Source: Pseudofabraea citricarpa (Eukaryota; Ascomycota; Leotiomycetes; Helotiales; Dermateaceae). Taken from it: DNA of 64,000 nucleotides. The stretch spans positions 248,001-312,000 of the forward strand of contig JAPWGK010000016.1 of assembly GCA_029641185.1 (NCBI GenBank). The letters run 5' to 3'. Under the pieces are notes generated by a model that was not told where the DNA came from, did no database searches, and saw only the letters and a program-made list of their open reading frames with translations. Made by a program: the position numbers and the translations under genes. Below are positions 1 to 9,683 of this stretch, piece after piece. Position 1 is the first letter of the stretch. Every line of letters begins with the position of its first letter.

Positions 1-3000
1 TGTACAGCAAGAGTAGAAAAGGCCGGGGTGATAGTCTTTTGTAAAAGACTAGCAAAAGTCTCTTCTACTCGGAAGGCCACACTCTTTGCAAGAGAATCTC
101 CCATAGACTTCTGCAGCTGAGGTTGTTGCAAAGCCTTGGCAATAGCATCAGGAAGGGCCTTTTGCAACTCCTTGGGGAGAACACTGCTGATGGCGCCGTT
201 GAGTTTACCTCCAAGTTGCTCATTAACAGTCTTGATAACTGTAGTAGAGACTGCAGGGAGTACAGATTGCTTCACAGCATCGCCCACGATTCGAGAAAGA
301 GATGATTCAACATTCTCATTGAGAGTGGTGGAAACAAGTCGAAGCATTGTATCCTGATGAGCAATGGAAGCTGACTCTTGAGTTCGTCTGTCATCCTGTA
401 GGTTTCGGTAAAGGGAGTCAATCGATTCTCCGAAGAGTTTCTTGACTTCACCGGCGACACGATTCTCCACATTCTTGAGAGAACCGTCAAGAGCATTCTG
501 AGAAAAGACATCTGCGGAAGTCTCGGCAGGAGCAGCTGCCTTGGAAGAGCTTCCATTGCGGCCAAGAGCAGGCTTTTCAACAACAGTCTTGGAATTGCTG
601 TGAGCAGGAGTAGATGGCGTATCGGCCGACGATGTTTGGGTAGCCTTCCGTCTCTTTTTCTTTTCAGCCTTCTCAGTGTTGTTGGTAGCTGTCTGTCCAT
701 TTGTTGCTGCAGCAGGCTCCTTCTTCTCGACCTTTTCTTCGCCTTTATGGGGCGGTGCAGGTGTAGATTCAGCTGGAACCTTCTTTGAGCTTTCCTTGGG
801 TGTAGGTCGTTGCATGATGCGATGGGTAGGAGCAGGAGATTGAGGAACAGACTGGCTGACGTCTTTATCGGGAGTGGCGGCAACAGGAATCTCCTTGAGA
901 ATAGAAATCTCAATTGCACCGGCCTTTTCAGCAGCGACTGGAGAAATGACTTTGTTATCGGTGGTCCATCCAAGATCTGCTTGCTTGACCGACAGACAAG
1001 TGACACCCTTGGAGTGCATAGCATACAACTCAAACATCGTTACAGGCTCGCCGGCAACGTTGGAAGATGAAGGACTCTGCAGAATATCCAAGCTTCGAAG
1101 GCTGCCTTTGTTTGCAAACGAATACTCGCGCATTCCACTGATAACAGCTGTAGAGTCAGGTTTGGGTAGTGAAGTGTCACTGGCAACGAGCTTCTCCATA
1201 TAATCGGCCTGGGTAATGCTCTTTGGTAGGCTATACTTCGGCGCTGATAGATGAAGGAAGTAAATCGAATTGCGTGTTGGGTGGCCAACGATGATCATGC
1301 CAGTAGCAGCATGGTACAGAACACTGCAGACAGCATCCGATTCTTTGCCATGAGGCAAATGGACTTCCTGAACAGGCTTACCAAGAGCAAGATCCCACAA
1401 TTGCAGCGTGTGATTTTGCTTCATGCCAACAATGAGATATCTCAGAGCACCTCCACGCTGGTATGGGCGAAGTTTATCAACAAACAAGACGGATGTTGGC
1501 CATGATTTCTCAGTAGCTGGCGTAGTCGTGAAAGTGACGAGGGGCTCTTTGATCTCGATAGGCTCAATCTGTTCTGGGGATGGGAAGCGGGAGTCGGCGG
1601 TGGTCTTGGTCAGGCTACGAACATCCCAGAACTTGACACGACCAGCTTTATCCAAAGATACAATGGTAGTATCATCTTCACTGAAAGTAAAGTCCTTGCC
1701 TGCCTTTCCAGTATTGACTTTGAGAGTACGGTGGCTTAGGTATTTCTCCGTATCAACCATACGCTCCTTGCCATCTTTCAGGTAGGCTTGCTTCATGATT
1801 ATCGAAGGCCAGATGATGTGAATGGACTTCCCACGGCCAACAGCAAAGAACTCAGGGTGGTTTGAGCTTTTGCGGGCTCTAGTCTTCAAAACACCACCTG
1901 GAGATTCTTGATCCTGAGTTTGGATGGGAGGGAGCGCGAAGCCATGCGTTTCAGGATGGCTATCGTCAATATGATCACCTTCGCCATCTTTGATAACAGC
2001 CCAGTAGACAGTACCATTGATTCCAGTACCGAGGATCGTCTCCTTCAGGTCAGCGGTAGAAACTGAAGTCGCAACATTGAAAATTCGCTCATGTGTCTCG
2101 GTAAACAACTTAGCGTCTCTACCATCTTCTTGTCGAATGATACGAATTCCACCGTTCTTGGACATGCCATAAACGATGAAGTTGTTGGAAGCAGTAACGA
2201 GAGTTCGGTCGATCTGATCAAATTCTTTCTTCAGACGAGCGATATCCATGACGATCTCATCTCTGAAAACAGGAAGGTCTCCCTCGGCTTCCTTGATGGT
2301 GATCGTAATCCAAGGCTTCATAGGGAAGTTGTACACCTTCACAAGAGCCTCCGAGCCATCTTTGTCGAGGTTGTCTTCTGCGTCAGCACTCTCCCAGCTT
2401 TCAGCAATATGACCCTGGGCTGTATCGTCGATAATATCCTTGACAGCTTCTGCAACAGGAGGAGGCAAATCGTCAAGAGCGCCGCTATTCTCATCCTTCT
2501 CCAACTCTGCTTTGATAGCAATTGCAGCAGTCTTGGCAGCATCTTCGAAATCTGAATCAGACTTGGCTGCTAACATAGTTTGCATGTCCTTTTCGATCGT
2601 AGCTTGAGATTCATCTTTTTGAGCTTCAGCAATTGCACGCTGAACCTCTTGGTCAACCTGGTTGCCGACTTCGCTCAGAGCATTTGCGACAGTCTCCTTG
2701 TCAGAAGGTGCGCCGATACCAATGATTGCCTCAAGTTGAGTTCGTCCATCCGGAAGAGTTGTTGGTGGAGATGATGAAGCTTGAGAGACAGGCTCGAGCT
2801 TTCTCTTGGTGTGAGCAGGACTTGAGATATTGCTTCGCTCATCAATCTTGCGTTTATTATCCGTCTCGCCAGTTTGACGCTTCAAGATTTGAATTGCTGG
2901 AGCAGGGGAAGCGGCGGCGCGTGGAGTACCTGCCTTTGGAGTGCGGTTTCTCGGGGAAGAGGCAGCAAGTTGGTCAAATGGATTGACATAGGTGAATAAG

Positions 3001-3929
3001 CTTTGAGGAACCTTGGGAGCTGGAGAGCCCTCAGTAGTATAAGGTGTTTCTTTGCTGAAAGCAGTGTCGAGCTTGCCTTCTGTGGCAGCAGAACCCATCA
3101 TGTCCATGTCAAGCGTCGTCTCCTCCATAGCTTGAGTAATTTCTCCAACTCCGTCCTGAGCAGCAGCTTTGTTTGCTACTACAAGCGGGTTGACTGGCTG
3201 AAAGATGTCGGCTTGCTGGGGCTCAGAAGCTGCGTCATTCTGTGGTGGCTTTGGCTGGTTAAGTAGACGCAACAAATAAGCTTGGGTATCGGCCGGGGGT
3301 GAGGTCGCACTGAAGCTTCCTGGAGCTGGTTGCGCTGCAGGTGCGAGTTGTGGAGAAGCCTGCTGCACAGGCTTTCCTTGAGATGAACCCATTAGTGCGG
3401 CCAATAAGTCGGTGGATATTCCGCTACGTCCGTGGCTTGCAGAGCTTGCTTGTCTCAAGATCTCCGGTGCCGCGTTGTAGCTTGCAGAAGTATCACGAGA
3501 GACTGGCAGAGCGGGTGTACCGATTGGAGCTGGCTGAGCGGCAGAACTCGCAGTGGGTTGGCTGAACTTGAGAAGATTCAAAAGACTCGAGGTTCGATCT
3601 GCGTTGGATGCGGTGCCAACAGGATTGGCGATCCGCGGCTGCGCGAGATCATTCACAGGACTCATCATAGCAGAGCTGTGGTGCGGTGGTTGATTGTGAA
3701 TGCTTGGTGTCAGTGCAGGAGATGAGGCGGATGGTTGCTGCTCATATCCGTGAGGTTGGTGTTGCGGCTGAGATTGTGACGTTTGTCCAAAGAAGCTGGC
3801 GTTATTGTTGTTGTAATAGTTGGCACTGGGCTCTAGATTGATGGGCTTGTTCTGCTGTTGGCGAAGCTGTGCAAAGAGAGAATCCAAGCCGCCATTGGGT
3901 GCACCAGAGCCAGCAGGGAATCCAGACAT
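1..3929 (-). CDS. EDC4-like mRNA-decapping scaffold, WD40-type (3' end outside window)
   Basis: One uninterrupted minus-strand frame of about 1309 codons starts at the ATG at 3929 and leaves the window without a stop. The N-terminus is Gln/Asn/Ser-rich and low complexity. A short leucine motif, SLLNLLKF, near residue 115 resembles the helical leucine-rich motifs that tie decapping factors together. A central beta-rich part (about residues 540-950) reads as a WD40-like propeller, with segments such as KFWDVRSL and LQLWDLALGKP. A Lys/Ala/Pro-rich linker follows, then a Leu/Ala-rich helical region. This order matches EDC4/Pdc1, the P-body scaffold linking Dcp2, Dcp1 and the exonuclease. No intron is seen. 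The gene diverges from the small gene at 4537. The assignment rests on architecture and remembered similarity; the C-terminal domain is not visible. Confidence 0.75.
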   Translation of the reverse strand, partial: MSGFPAGSGAPNGGLDSLFAQLRQQQNKPINLEPSANYYNNNNASFFGQTSQSQPQHQPHGYEQQPSASSPALTPSIHNQPPHHSSAMMSPVNDLAQPRIANPVGTASNADRTSSLLNLLKFSQPTASSAAQPAPIGTPALPVSRDTSASYNAAPEILRQASSASHGRSGISTDLLAALMGSSQGKPVQQASPQLAPAAQPAPGSFSATSPPADTQAYLLRLLNQPKPPQNDAASEPQQADIFQPVNPLVVANKAAAQDGVGEITQAMEETTLDMDMMGSAATEGKLDTAFSKETPYTTEGSPAPKVPQSLFTYVNPFDQLAASSPRNRTPKAGTPRAAASPAPAIQILKRQTGETDNKRKIDERSNISSPAHTKRKLEPVSQASSSPPTTLPDGRTQLEAIIGIGAPSDKETVANALSEVGNQVDQEVQRAIAEAQKDESQATIEKDMQTMLAAKSDSDFEDAAKTAAIAIKAELEKDENSGALDDLPPPVAEAVKDIIDDTAQGHIAESWESADAEDNLDKDGSEALVKVYNFPMKPWITITIKEAEGDLPVFRDEIVMDIARLKKEFDQIDRTLVTASNNFIVYGMSKNGGIRIIRQEDGRDAKLFTETHERIFNVATSVSTADLKETILGTGINGTVYWAVIKDGEGDHIDDSHPETHGFALPPIQTQDQESPGGVLKTRARKSSNHPEFFAVGRGKSIHIIWPSIIMKQAYLKDGKERMVDTEKYLSHRTLKVNTGKAGKDFTFSEDDTTIVSLDKAGRVKFWDVRSLTKTTADSRFPSPEQIEPIEIKEPLVTFTTTPATEKSWPTSVLFVDKLRPYQRGGALRYLIVGMKQNHTLQLWDLALGKPVQEVHLPHGKESDAVCSVLYHAATGMIIVGHPTRNSIYFLHLSAPKYSLPKSITQADYMEKLVASDTSLPKPDSTAVISGMREYSFANKGSLRSLDILQSPSSSNVAGEPVTMFELYAMHSKGVTCLSVKQADLGWTTDNKVISPVAAEKAGAIEISILKEIPVAATPDKDVSQSVPQSPAPTHRIMQRPTPKESSKKVPAESTPAPPHKGEEKVEKKEPAAATNGQTATNNTEKAEKKKRRKATQTSSADTPSTPAHSNSKTVVEKPALGRNGSSSKAAAPAETSADVFSQNALDGSLKNVENRVAGEVKKLFGESIDSLYRNLQDDRRTQESASIAHQDTMLRLVSTTLNENVESSLSRIVGDAVKQSVLPAVSTTVIKTVNEQLGGKLNGAISSVLPKELQKALPDAIAKALQQPQLQKSMGDSLAKSVAFRVEETFASLLQKTITPAFSTLAV

Positions 3930-4536
3930 GGCGTTGAAGGTAGATCGCGCGCAACGGAGGCGCAAAATGAGGTTATAGATCGATCAAAACAGTAGATATG
4001 AGAAGGGTAATCGGGGAAGATGGTGAAGATAGGAACCAGCACGGTGAGAGGCAGCTCCTGCGCGTCTGCGATGCAGGAATTGCTGACCGTGGAGAAGGGA
4101 AGCGTTGAGGTTGAAGGTAGGAAGAGCAGAGAAGAGAACGAGAAGGTTGAAATGTCGATGGCGAGGTGGAGAAGGACGAAAGTTGATCCAAGCTCTGAGG
4201 AAATTCCAGGCCAATCAGGAGCCGAGGTGCGCTTTGCCTGACGGTGCCGCAATAGCGCATCCAGATCCGCAAGAAGCGTGTCACGACGGTGGTGATGATG
4301 ATTCCCGCCGCCGTCCTCTGAACATCTCTAAACACCTCTAAACACCTCTCAACACCTCCACCGGCTGGTTCACAGAGCACCACGACCTGTACTAATATAT
4401 ACCTGCCCTGCCTATACTCTCCGAACCAGCCCCGCCGCCCGCACCGCACCGCATTCCTCACCTGCGGATGATCACATAAGCTTTGGAGAAGCACGACCGC
4501 GGCGTCTATCAAACAAGCAAACACAAACAGTACACG
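3930..4536. promoter_or_regulatory. Shared upstream region of two divergent genes
   Basis: This 607-bp gap separates the start codons of the EDC4-like gene (minus) and the small membrane protein gene (plus), so both promoters must lie here. Three imperfect copies of a 12-base unit, CTAAACACCTCT, occur at about 4325-4360. No further gene is supported; open frames on both strands here lack family features. Confidence 0.5.
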
Positions 4537-5055
4537 ATGTTTTGTTTACGCAGGTTGGTGCTGATCCCTTGCAACCCCCAGTGCCCGTCTGACTGACCTC
4601 CGTTTCGCAGCTGGCTCCCTCTGCTCTTCATCCCCACGAACGCCTCGCCCATCTTCATCTTCCTCTTCTTTGTCTGTACATACTACCTCAACCGGCCATG
4701 CGTCTACTGCTCCTTTCTCCTACTGGTCCTCTTCGCCTCATCCTGTCACTGGTCAGACCACTGTTTCTTTGACTTCAGTAGCAACTGGTTTGAGCCCCGC
4801 CAACATTCGACTGCGCTGTCTCCCGATGCACTAAATGCTACGGCCATGTCCAATGCAACCCTGGACCAGATATCTGTGTATGCAGGGGCCCTAAACAACA
4901 CTGCTGCGGCACTAGCTGGGACGGCGCTGGAGGAAGCAAAGCGGAAGCTGGCAATGCGTACGGAATGGACGGGGATCGGGGTTGAATGGCTGAGGAGTCT
5001 CTTGGGCAAGAGGGAATGGAGGTTACCTTGCGTTGATGTGATAATCAGGCTTTAA
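4537..5055 (+). CDS. Small hypothetical membrane protein
   Basis: The model is join(4537..4553,4611..5055), 153 aa. The first exon encodes only five codons plus two bases. The 57-nt intron begins GTTGGT and ends TTTCGCAG. The mature frame begins MFCLRSWLPLLF. Two strongly hydrophobic stretches lie within residues 6-50 and contain several Cys (for example YLNRPCVYCSFLLL). A soluble Ala/Asn-rich C-terminal half follows, which could form an amphipathic helix around AAALAGTALEEAKRKLAM. I do not recognise the family. The spliced frame is open to the TAA at 5053 and the intron restores reading, which supports a real gene. The function is unknown. Confidence 0.55.
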
Positions 5056-5425
5056 TGAGGCAAGCTTCTTTTGATGAGGATATGTATTTCTGGATTCTGC
5101 ATATTGTTCGGCGTTTATTCAAGGTGATGGGAGGGTTATTTGGGAGCTGGGACTGGAGGCCGGGGACCATGGATCAGACAAACAGGCAAGAATTCAAGTC
5201 AGGAATCTTGATTGCATGGAATGGCGCACCCTGTTGCACAAAGCACATATAGATTTTTAGTATGACGGCCATATGGCGAATATTTTTTTTCCTTTGCTGT
5301 AATGAGTCTCTAGCATGTATCAAATGAGCCTCTCATCCCAGGCACATCAAACCAGAGCCCTGATCTTGCTTCTAATAACTCTCGATGTCAAGTTTGTTTC
5401 CTTCTAGAACTACAGATGTGGGTAA
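5056..5425. other. Non-coding gap
   Basis: This is the converging 3' region between the small membrane protein gene and the thioesterase gene. It is AT-rich with T runs near 5282 and has no supported gene. Confidence 0.5.
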
Positions 5426-6543
5426 TCATAACTTTGATTTCTCAATCTCCTTCCCATCAGCGTCCCACAAGTCGTCCCAAGCAACTTTATACTTCTTATG
5501 CTCCGGTAGCGTCGGGACATGAACTTTATGATGCTCAGCAGTACAATAGACCGTCTTACCATCCACACTTGTCATCGCACCACGGATCATGGCCATGGTT
5601 CTTCCCGCTCCTGTCACATTGGACTGAAGCCGAATTGTAGTTCCTGCGAGACTTTGTTAATCTCTAATCATACAAGGCTACTCAATACTCGGGATATGAA
5701 CAAAAAACATACCAACAGGAATAGCTTTCAAGTAACTAATATTCAGCGTCCTTGTTACTCCGCCCATGAAACTGTGGTAGATAGCGAATTAGCTTTGTTA
5801 GCTTACCAGAAAGGAAGAAAACATACTCCCACCAGCCAGGTCTAGCAAGCGGCCCTAAAGCACTAGTAGTACACATGTCGAAGATTACACCGGCGGCGCC
5901 ACCATGCATTACTCCATTGAGGTTGCTATAACGCTCATCTATAAGAAATTCAAATTCGGCCGTTCCTTCGGGTGACGCATCTATAATTTTGCAGTTCTGG
6001 TGGATTGTCAGAGAAGCTACTTCAAGCATGGCAGTACGAAAATCCTCATACCTCCATAAAATGTCGGTCGAAGCCGTTGAAGTTGGTATTAGCTGCTATC
6101 AGGAGATATCTAAAGAACAATGTGAGTAAGTAGAAAAGATTAACGCTGGTTGAGAGATGCAATTGATAAAGAAGAACGAGCGTGGAATCTTCTAAGCTTA
6201 TTCTATCTAGCCCGAAATGTATATTATTAAAAAAAAAAAACCGACAAAGACTGCAACAATAACTAAATCGTTGCTCTGAGATGAAGGAGATGCCACAAGT
6301 ATAGAATAGCGTAAGGACTTTACGAATGGTTTTGGGAGCTTAGTTAGATAATGAACCATCTTACTTCCCACAAGTAGAATAAGCACGACCGAAACTTCTG
6401 TCACTTATCGAAAAGCCAGAGCAACTAAGGCAAGACCGTGAAGCAAGAATTGAAAACACAATTCGAACCGAAGCAAAGCAACCATACCTTTCAAAAATAG
6501 CCTCCACAGCCTTGGTGGCTTTGACTTTTGCCGGAGAGGCCAT
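5426..6543 (-). CDS. Hotdog-fold thioesterase (PaaI/4HBT superfamily)
   Basis: The model is complement(join(5426..5643,5713..5771,5827..5996,6052..6109,6488..6543)), 186 aa, five exons. The hotdog core is clear: HGGAAGVIFDM at residues 69-79, then TSALGPLARPGWW, then TRTLNISYLKAIPVGTT, then an AMIRGAMTSVDGKTVY strand. His69-Gly-Gly and the following Asp are the usual thioesterase/acyl-CoA contact residues. The likely role is hydrolysis of acyl-CoA thioesters; substrate and compartment are not visible. The N-terminus uses exons at 6488-6543 and 6052-6109, which give MASPAKVKATKAVEAIFERY and then NGFDRHFMEN before NCKIIDASPEG, in the spacing I recall for fungal relatives. Intron 1 is 378 nt, long for this window. 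The in-frame ATG at 6029 lies inside the 55-nt intron 2 and is not the start. Confidence 0.8.
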
Positions 6544-6844
6544 TTCCAGCTTGCAAAGGCTGAAAGAGTAATGTTCTGGGTTGAATGGAGTCTGAAGGGT
6601 CTGTTGAATGTGGAATTCAGTCTTTATGCTGAGTACTGGAGTACTGGTACGAAGCCGAGGCTCGGCATGGGTGTGACAAGTACAGCTAAGTGTGACTAGA
6701 GAAATCAGCCGATTACCAGGATGTTACTTGGCATCAAAGCAATACGAATACGACTCACTGCAACCTTTGAAAGGTGTTGAAATCAAAAGATGTATTATTC
6801 TTGGTTATTTGTGTAATCCTGCCTCTGCTAGGTTGTTTCCGAAT

Positions 6845-6958
6845 TTACATAAAAATATAACAAGAACAATAACCACCACGGTTCCTACCACCACCCCCTC
6901 TACCCATAGTCATTGTCGCTGATTGAGTTCTCAACCTGCTAAGGGTATTTATAATAGT
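6845..6958 (-). pseudogene. Decayed 3' remnant of the three-copy family (copy A)
   Basis: Read on the minus strand, the bases beyond the copy A stop still encode a hydrophobic string, VVVIVLVIFL, followed by TTTTTATGTAAATT. This matches the C-terminal membrane segment and stop of the intact copy at 11435-12264 (IVFVLFFM, then ATGTAAATT). The remnant is separated from copy A by an in-frame TAG at 6959 and a frame change, so it is no longer part of the protein. Confidence 0.6.
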
Positions 6959-7378
6959 CTAAATAACTATTGTCGTTGTCGTAATCGTAGAAAAGGTAGT
7001 GATAGTAGGTGCCAAAGTAGTCGTAACCGTAGAAACTGATAGGTATATTTCGGCAACTCGGACCGTCTCGGTGATCGTGGTAACAATGTTGTTGATAGTA
7101 GTTATAGGGTTGTCGTTAATAATAGTCGTATGTCGAATAGTAGGAAACGAAGCCCAGACCAAAAAGCTGATAAGAAAGCTGATAATTGCGAGGTGACTAT
7201 ATAAAAGCAAAACAGGTTAATTGATCGGTATAACAAATACTGTAAGTAGGGGGAAAACTTACTTGTCTTGTGCATAATTATATAAAACCTGCGAGGTGGG
7301 CGTCCGGGCACGAAGTTGGCTTTGGTCCGAGGAGGGGGGAGAGAGGGCAGAAGATTCAGCGGCGGCAGCAGAAGACAT
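6959..7378 (-). pseudogene. Truncated paralogue of the unknown two-TM family (copy A)
   Basis: The frame is complement(join(6959..7196,7263..7378)), 117 codons. The start, MSSAAAAESSALSPPSS, matches the intact copy (MSVSAAAAESSALPPPSS). So do the leader (CAACCCCAACC-type repeats just upstream) and the intron position (ACAA|GTAAGTTTTCCCC against ATAA|GTAAGTTTTCCCC). Exon 2 keeps the first membrane segment (HLAIISFLISFLVW) and part of the Thr/Ile-rich region. Two things are missing: the stretch containing the possible 48-nt intron and the following LLRRNW, and the C-terminal membrane segment, cut off by a TAG. It may still be expressed as a short protein, but compared with the intact copy it looks degraded. 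Confidence 0.6.
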
Positions 7379-7721
7379 TGTGTGGTTATGGTTATGGTTA
7401 TGGTTGTGGTGTGGTTGGGGTTGCTCAGCTATGGCCTTGAGGATCAGGCTCTGAAAGAGGATGAGCTGGGAATTGCTTATTTTGGAGGATTTATGGGAAT
7501 CACCTTTGATGCTACAGCACCTAGGTAGGTACCTACCGGGTAGCACGTGATGGCGTTGTGTGTGCTTGCCTCACTTCGCTGCGCTTTATAAAATGCCTCT
7601 TGCTCCCGAGTATTCGATCGGATTTTCTTACATCCTACATCCTACATGATCAAGAGACACAGCAGACAAAACACCAACTCACAACCACTATCACAGTCAC
7701 AATCAAAATCATAATCACAAG
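7379..7721. other. Spacer between divergent copies A and B
   Basis: Both sides carry the purine/pyrimidine-biased leader of the family (CAACCATAACC-like repeats for A, ATCACAGTCACAATC-like for B). The two copies therefore sit head to head across a 343-bp gap. No other gene is seen. Confidence 0.45.
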
Positions 7722-8259
7722 ATATCCACTTCTGCTACTCTTCAGTCTTCTGCCCTTCGTGCCCGGGCCCTCACCCCCTCTCCCAACTCTCGCACTCATG
7801 CTCCGGCTGGCAATATGCCACCATCGTCTTCTGGCCCTCACCCCCTCTCCCAACTCTCGCACTCATGCTCCGGCTGGCAATATGCCACCATCGTCTTCTA
7901 GCCCGCCTTTTTTGGCCCCAGCTGCTGCTCCTGCTACTCCTCCTATTGGTCCTGTTGACCTTAGAGGTAAGATAGTCTCTCTACTTTATATTAATAAAGC
8001 TAATTGGATTATAGAGCAGAGTTTGTTACGAGCTTTATTTCTACCACGACCGTTTCCGAATATATCTTTCCAACCAAGCTACGCTCCACGACTATTATTA
8101 ACAATATCATTACCACGGTTCCCGCGACGATTCGAGTTACCGAAACACGTTGCGAGCCCAATCGGTGGGAATAGCCGTTGGTGGAGAGTTGGGCGTAGTG
8201 GAGGGAGCCGTGATGTGGGAGCTGTGGTTGTTATTGTTTTCGTTTTCTTTTTTATGTAA
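7722..8259 (+). pseudogene. Decayed paralogue of the unknown two-TM family (copy B)
   Basis: The segment aligns by eye with the intact copy: ISTSATLQSSAL at the start, LDLRGK-like sequence at 7957, then LPRPFPNISFQPSYAP, and a C-terminal VVVIVFVFFFM ending in TAA at 8257. Four lesions are visible. The start codon is ATA instead of ATG at 7722. A 67-bp tandem duplication at 7766-7899 shifts the frame and brings an in-frame TAG. A block holding the second intron and first membrane segment is gone. One base is missing in the CCTACGACT region near 8091. A long frame from 7558 to 8259 survives but mixes unrelated reading frames, so it is not evidence of function. Confidence 0.7.
7766..7899 (+). 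repeat. 67-bp perfect tandem duplication
   Basis: The unit starting GGCCCTCACCCCCTCTCCCA at 7766 recurs identically at 7833. Because 67 is not a multiple of three it breaks the frame of copy B. The two units appear identical, which suggests a recent event. Confidence 0.9.
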
Positions 8260-8846
8260 ATTTGGAAACCCAGGAGAGAGAAGGTTAGGCCAGCAACCAA
8301 GAACGAGATGTCTTTTCAATTCAACACTTTTAACCACCGGTGTAAAGTAATTCTGAAGAGTATATGGAATATCTGCCATCTTACCAACGTGAAGCTGTGA
8401 GAATTCAGAGACCTGTTTGTAATTACTCTTGAGGTCAAAAGTTGTAGGAGCCTATATAGGGGCTAACAATAGCGCGACAGACTTCTATTCGTGTCTAGAT
8501 ACAAAAAACCTTAATCTTCTTGGTCAAGTGATCAGGAATAGTAAGAAGCGCTTATCCTGGTAGACTATAAACTATCAGCGGATATGTTCGCTAACAAGCG
8601 AGCTAGTTAACTCAAGCAAACCAGAATAACTCATCCACTGGATACCTGGGGGGATTCTTCCTCCCATGGGTATTGATAATACTAATCTGATAAACTCGAA
8701 ATGATATATGAATGGATTTGCCATATAATCCTAGTTCTTCAGCTTCACATTATACTATGTTCATTGATGTAATATCACATGTCTTAATAGAGTTAAGTAC
8801 TTAAATATTCTTAATATCAAGATACAAAAAAAATTGATTATGCCAG
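8260..8846. other. AT-rich gap, no gene seen
   Basis: The first 80 bases resemble the 3' flank of the intact family copy (GGCCAGCAACCAAGAACGAG here, GGCAAACAACCAAGACGAGA after 12264), so the duplicated unit extends past the stop codon. The rest is AT-rich without coding signal. A lone ATCTGATAA occurs at 8685. Confidence 0.5.
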
Positions 8847-9683
8847 CTATCCTCGCACTGTGATTGCCGAGATAAGAGCATCTAACGACCTTTGATCGGA
8901 TTCATTTAAAGGTTCAGAGGCTTTGAATCCCGAGTCCTGAGAGCTTGCCGGTATCGTATAATCTCTCGTCATTGCAGAATTGTAGCGTCCAATAGATGCA
9001 GCTGGCAACGGTTCAATACGCTTCCTCAGATAGAGTGTTCTACTCTTGGATTCAAAAGACCTAACGAAAGCTGCACATTGCCCTTCGCCCCCAGGATCAG
9101 CCAGAACATGAATTATGAAACCCTCATCTGTGTGGATGGTTTTTTTGAACATCGTATACTGTGATCCACTGCGATAAAAGTCAAAGTCGGATCTGAGTTT
9201 TATGGTACTGTTTTCCGCATCTGGGGCACCTTCTCGTGCGCGTATAATCACAGAGAATCCCATGCCGGTAAATAAGATGCGACCAGGGTAGATCAAACTC
9301 GATGTTGCCTTTTTTTCTACTCTTGCTCTCTTGGTGCCTTGTTCTAGATCGGGTTGTTGTCTTGCTGGGATCCCTTGTTGCAATGGTCTAGATGCTTTAC
9401 TAGGAAGTGTTGGGAGTAGTCCCTTCTTCTTGGCTCTTTGCTCCCAGATACAGCCAATGATTAGGCAGCCAAGAAAGGTCGGGATAACCATGACAAAAAA
9501 AGCAAAAGACAAAGACCGATAGTTAAGTCTTGGACAATCTCTCTGCCAATTGATCGTCTCGCCCCCTTTGCAGGTATAATCGACTCCGACTAATTCATCC
9601 CATCTTGAACCGGAGGTTATACAAGTGACTGGGTCCATCATTGTGGTGTCGAGGTGCCAATTGCTTTGATTTTGATTCGACAT
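8847..9683 (-). CDS. Hypothetical single-pass membrane protein
   Basis: This is a single-exon frame of 278 aa starting MSNQNQSNWHLDTTMMDP. Residues 1-55 carry three Cys (in TCITSG, YTCKGG and RDCPR) and would be outside the cell or in the lumen. One hydrophobic segment follows (LSFAFFVMVIPTFLGCLIIG, about residues 58-80), then a basic stop-transfer stretch EQRAKKKG and a tail of about 190 residues. The tail has some beta-like segments (FDFYRSGSQYTMFKKTIHTD) but no motif I recognise. The type I-like layout with extracellular Cys could fit a small surface protein. It lies inside the AT-rich accessory block and may be lineage-specific. Confidence 0.55.
   Translation of the reverse strand: MSNQNQSNWHLDTTMMDPVTCITSGSRWDELVGVDYTCKGGETINWQRDCPRLNYRSLSFAFFVMVIPTFLGCLIIGCIWEQRAKKKGLLPTLPSKASRPLQQGIPARQQPDLEQGTKRARVEKKATSSLIYPGRILFTGMGFSVIIRAREGAPDAENSTIKLRSDFDFYRSGSQYTMFKKTIHTDEGFIIHVLADPGGEGQCAAFVRSFESKSRTLYLRKRIEPLPAASIGRYNSAMTRDYTIPASSQDSGFKASEPLNESDQRSLDALISAITVRG

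Noticed and set aside
8685..8693. ATCTGATAA as an iron-regulatory site
   Set aside because: Single copy in a gene-poor stretch; about one random occurrence is expected over the whole window.
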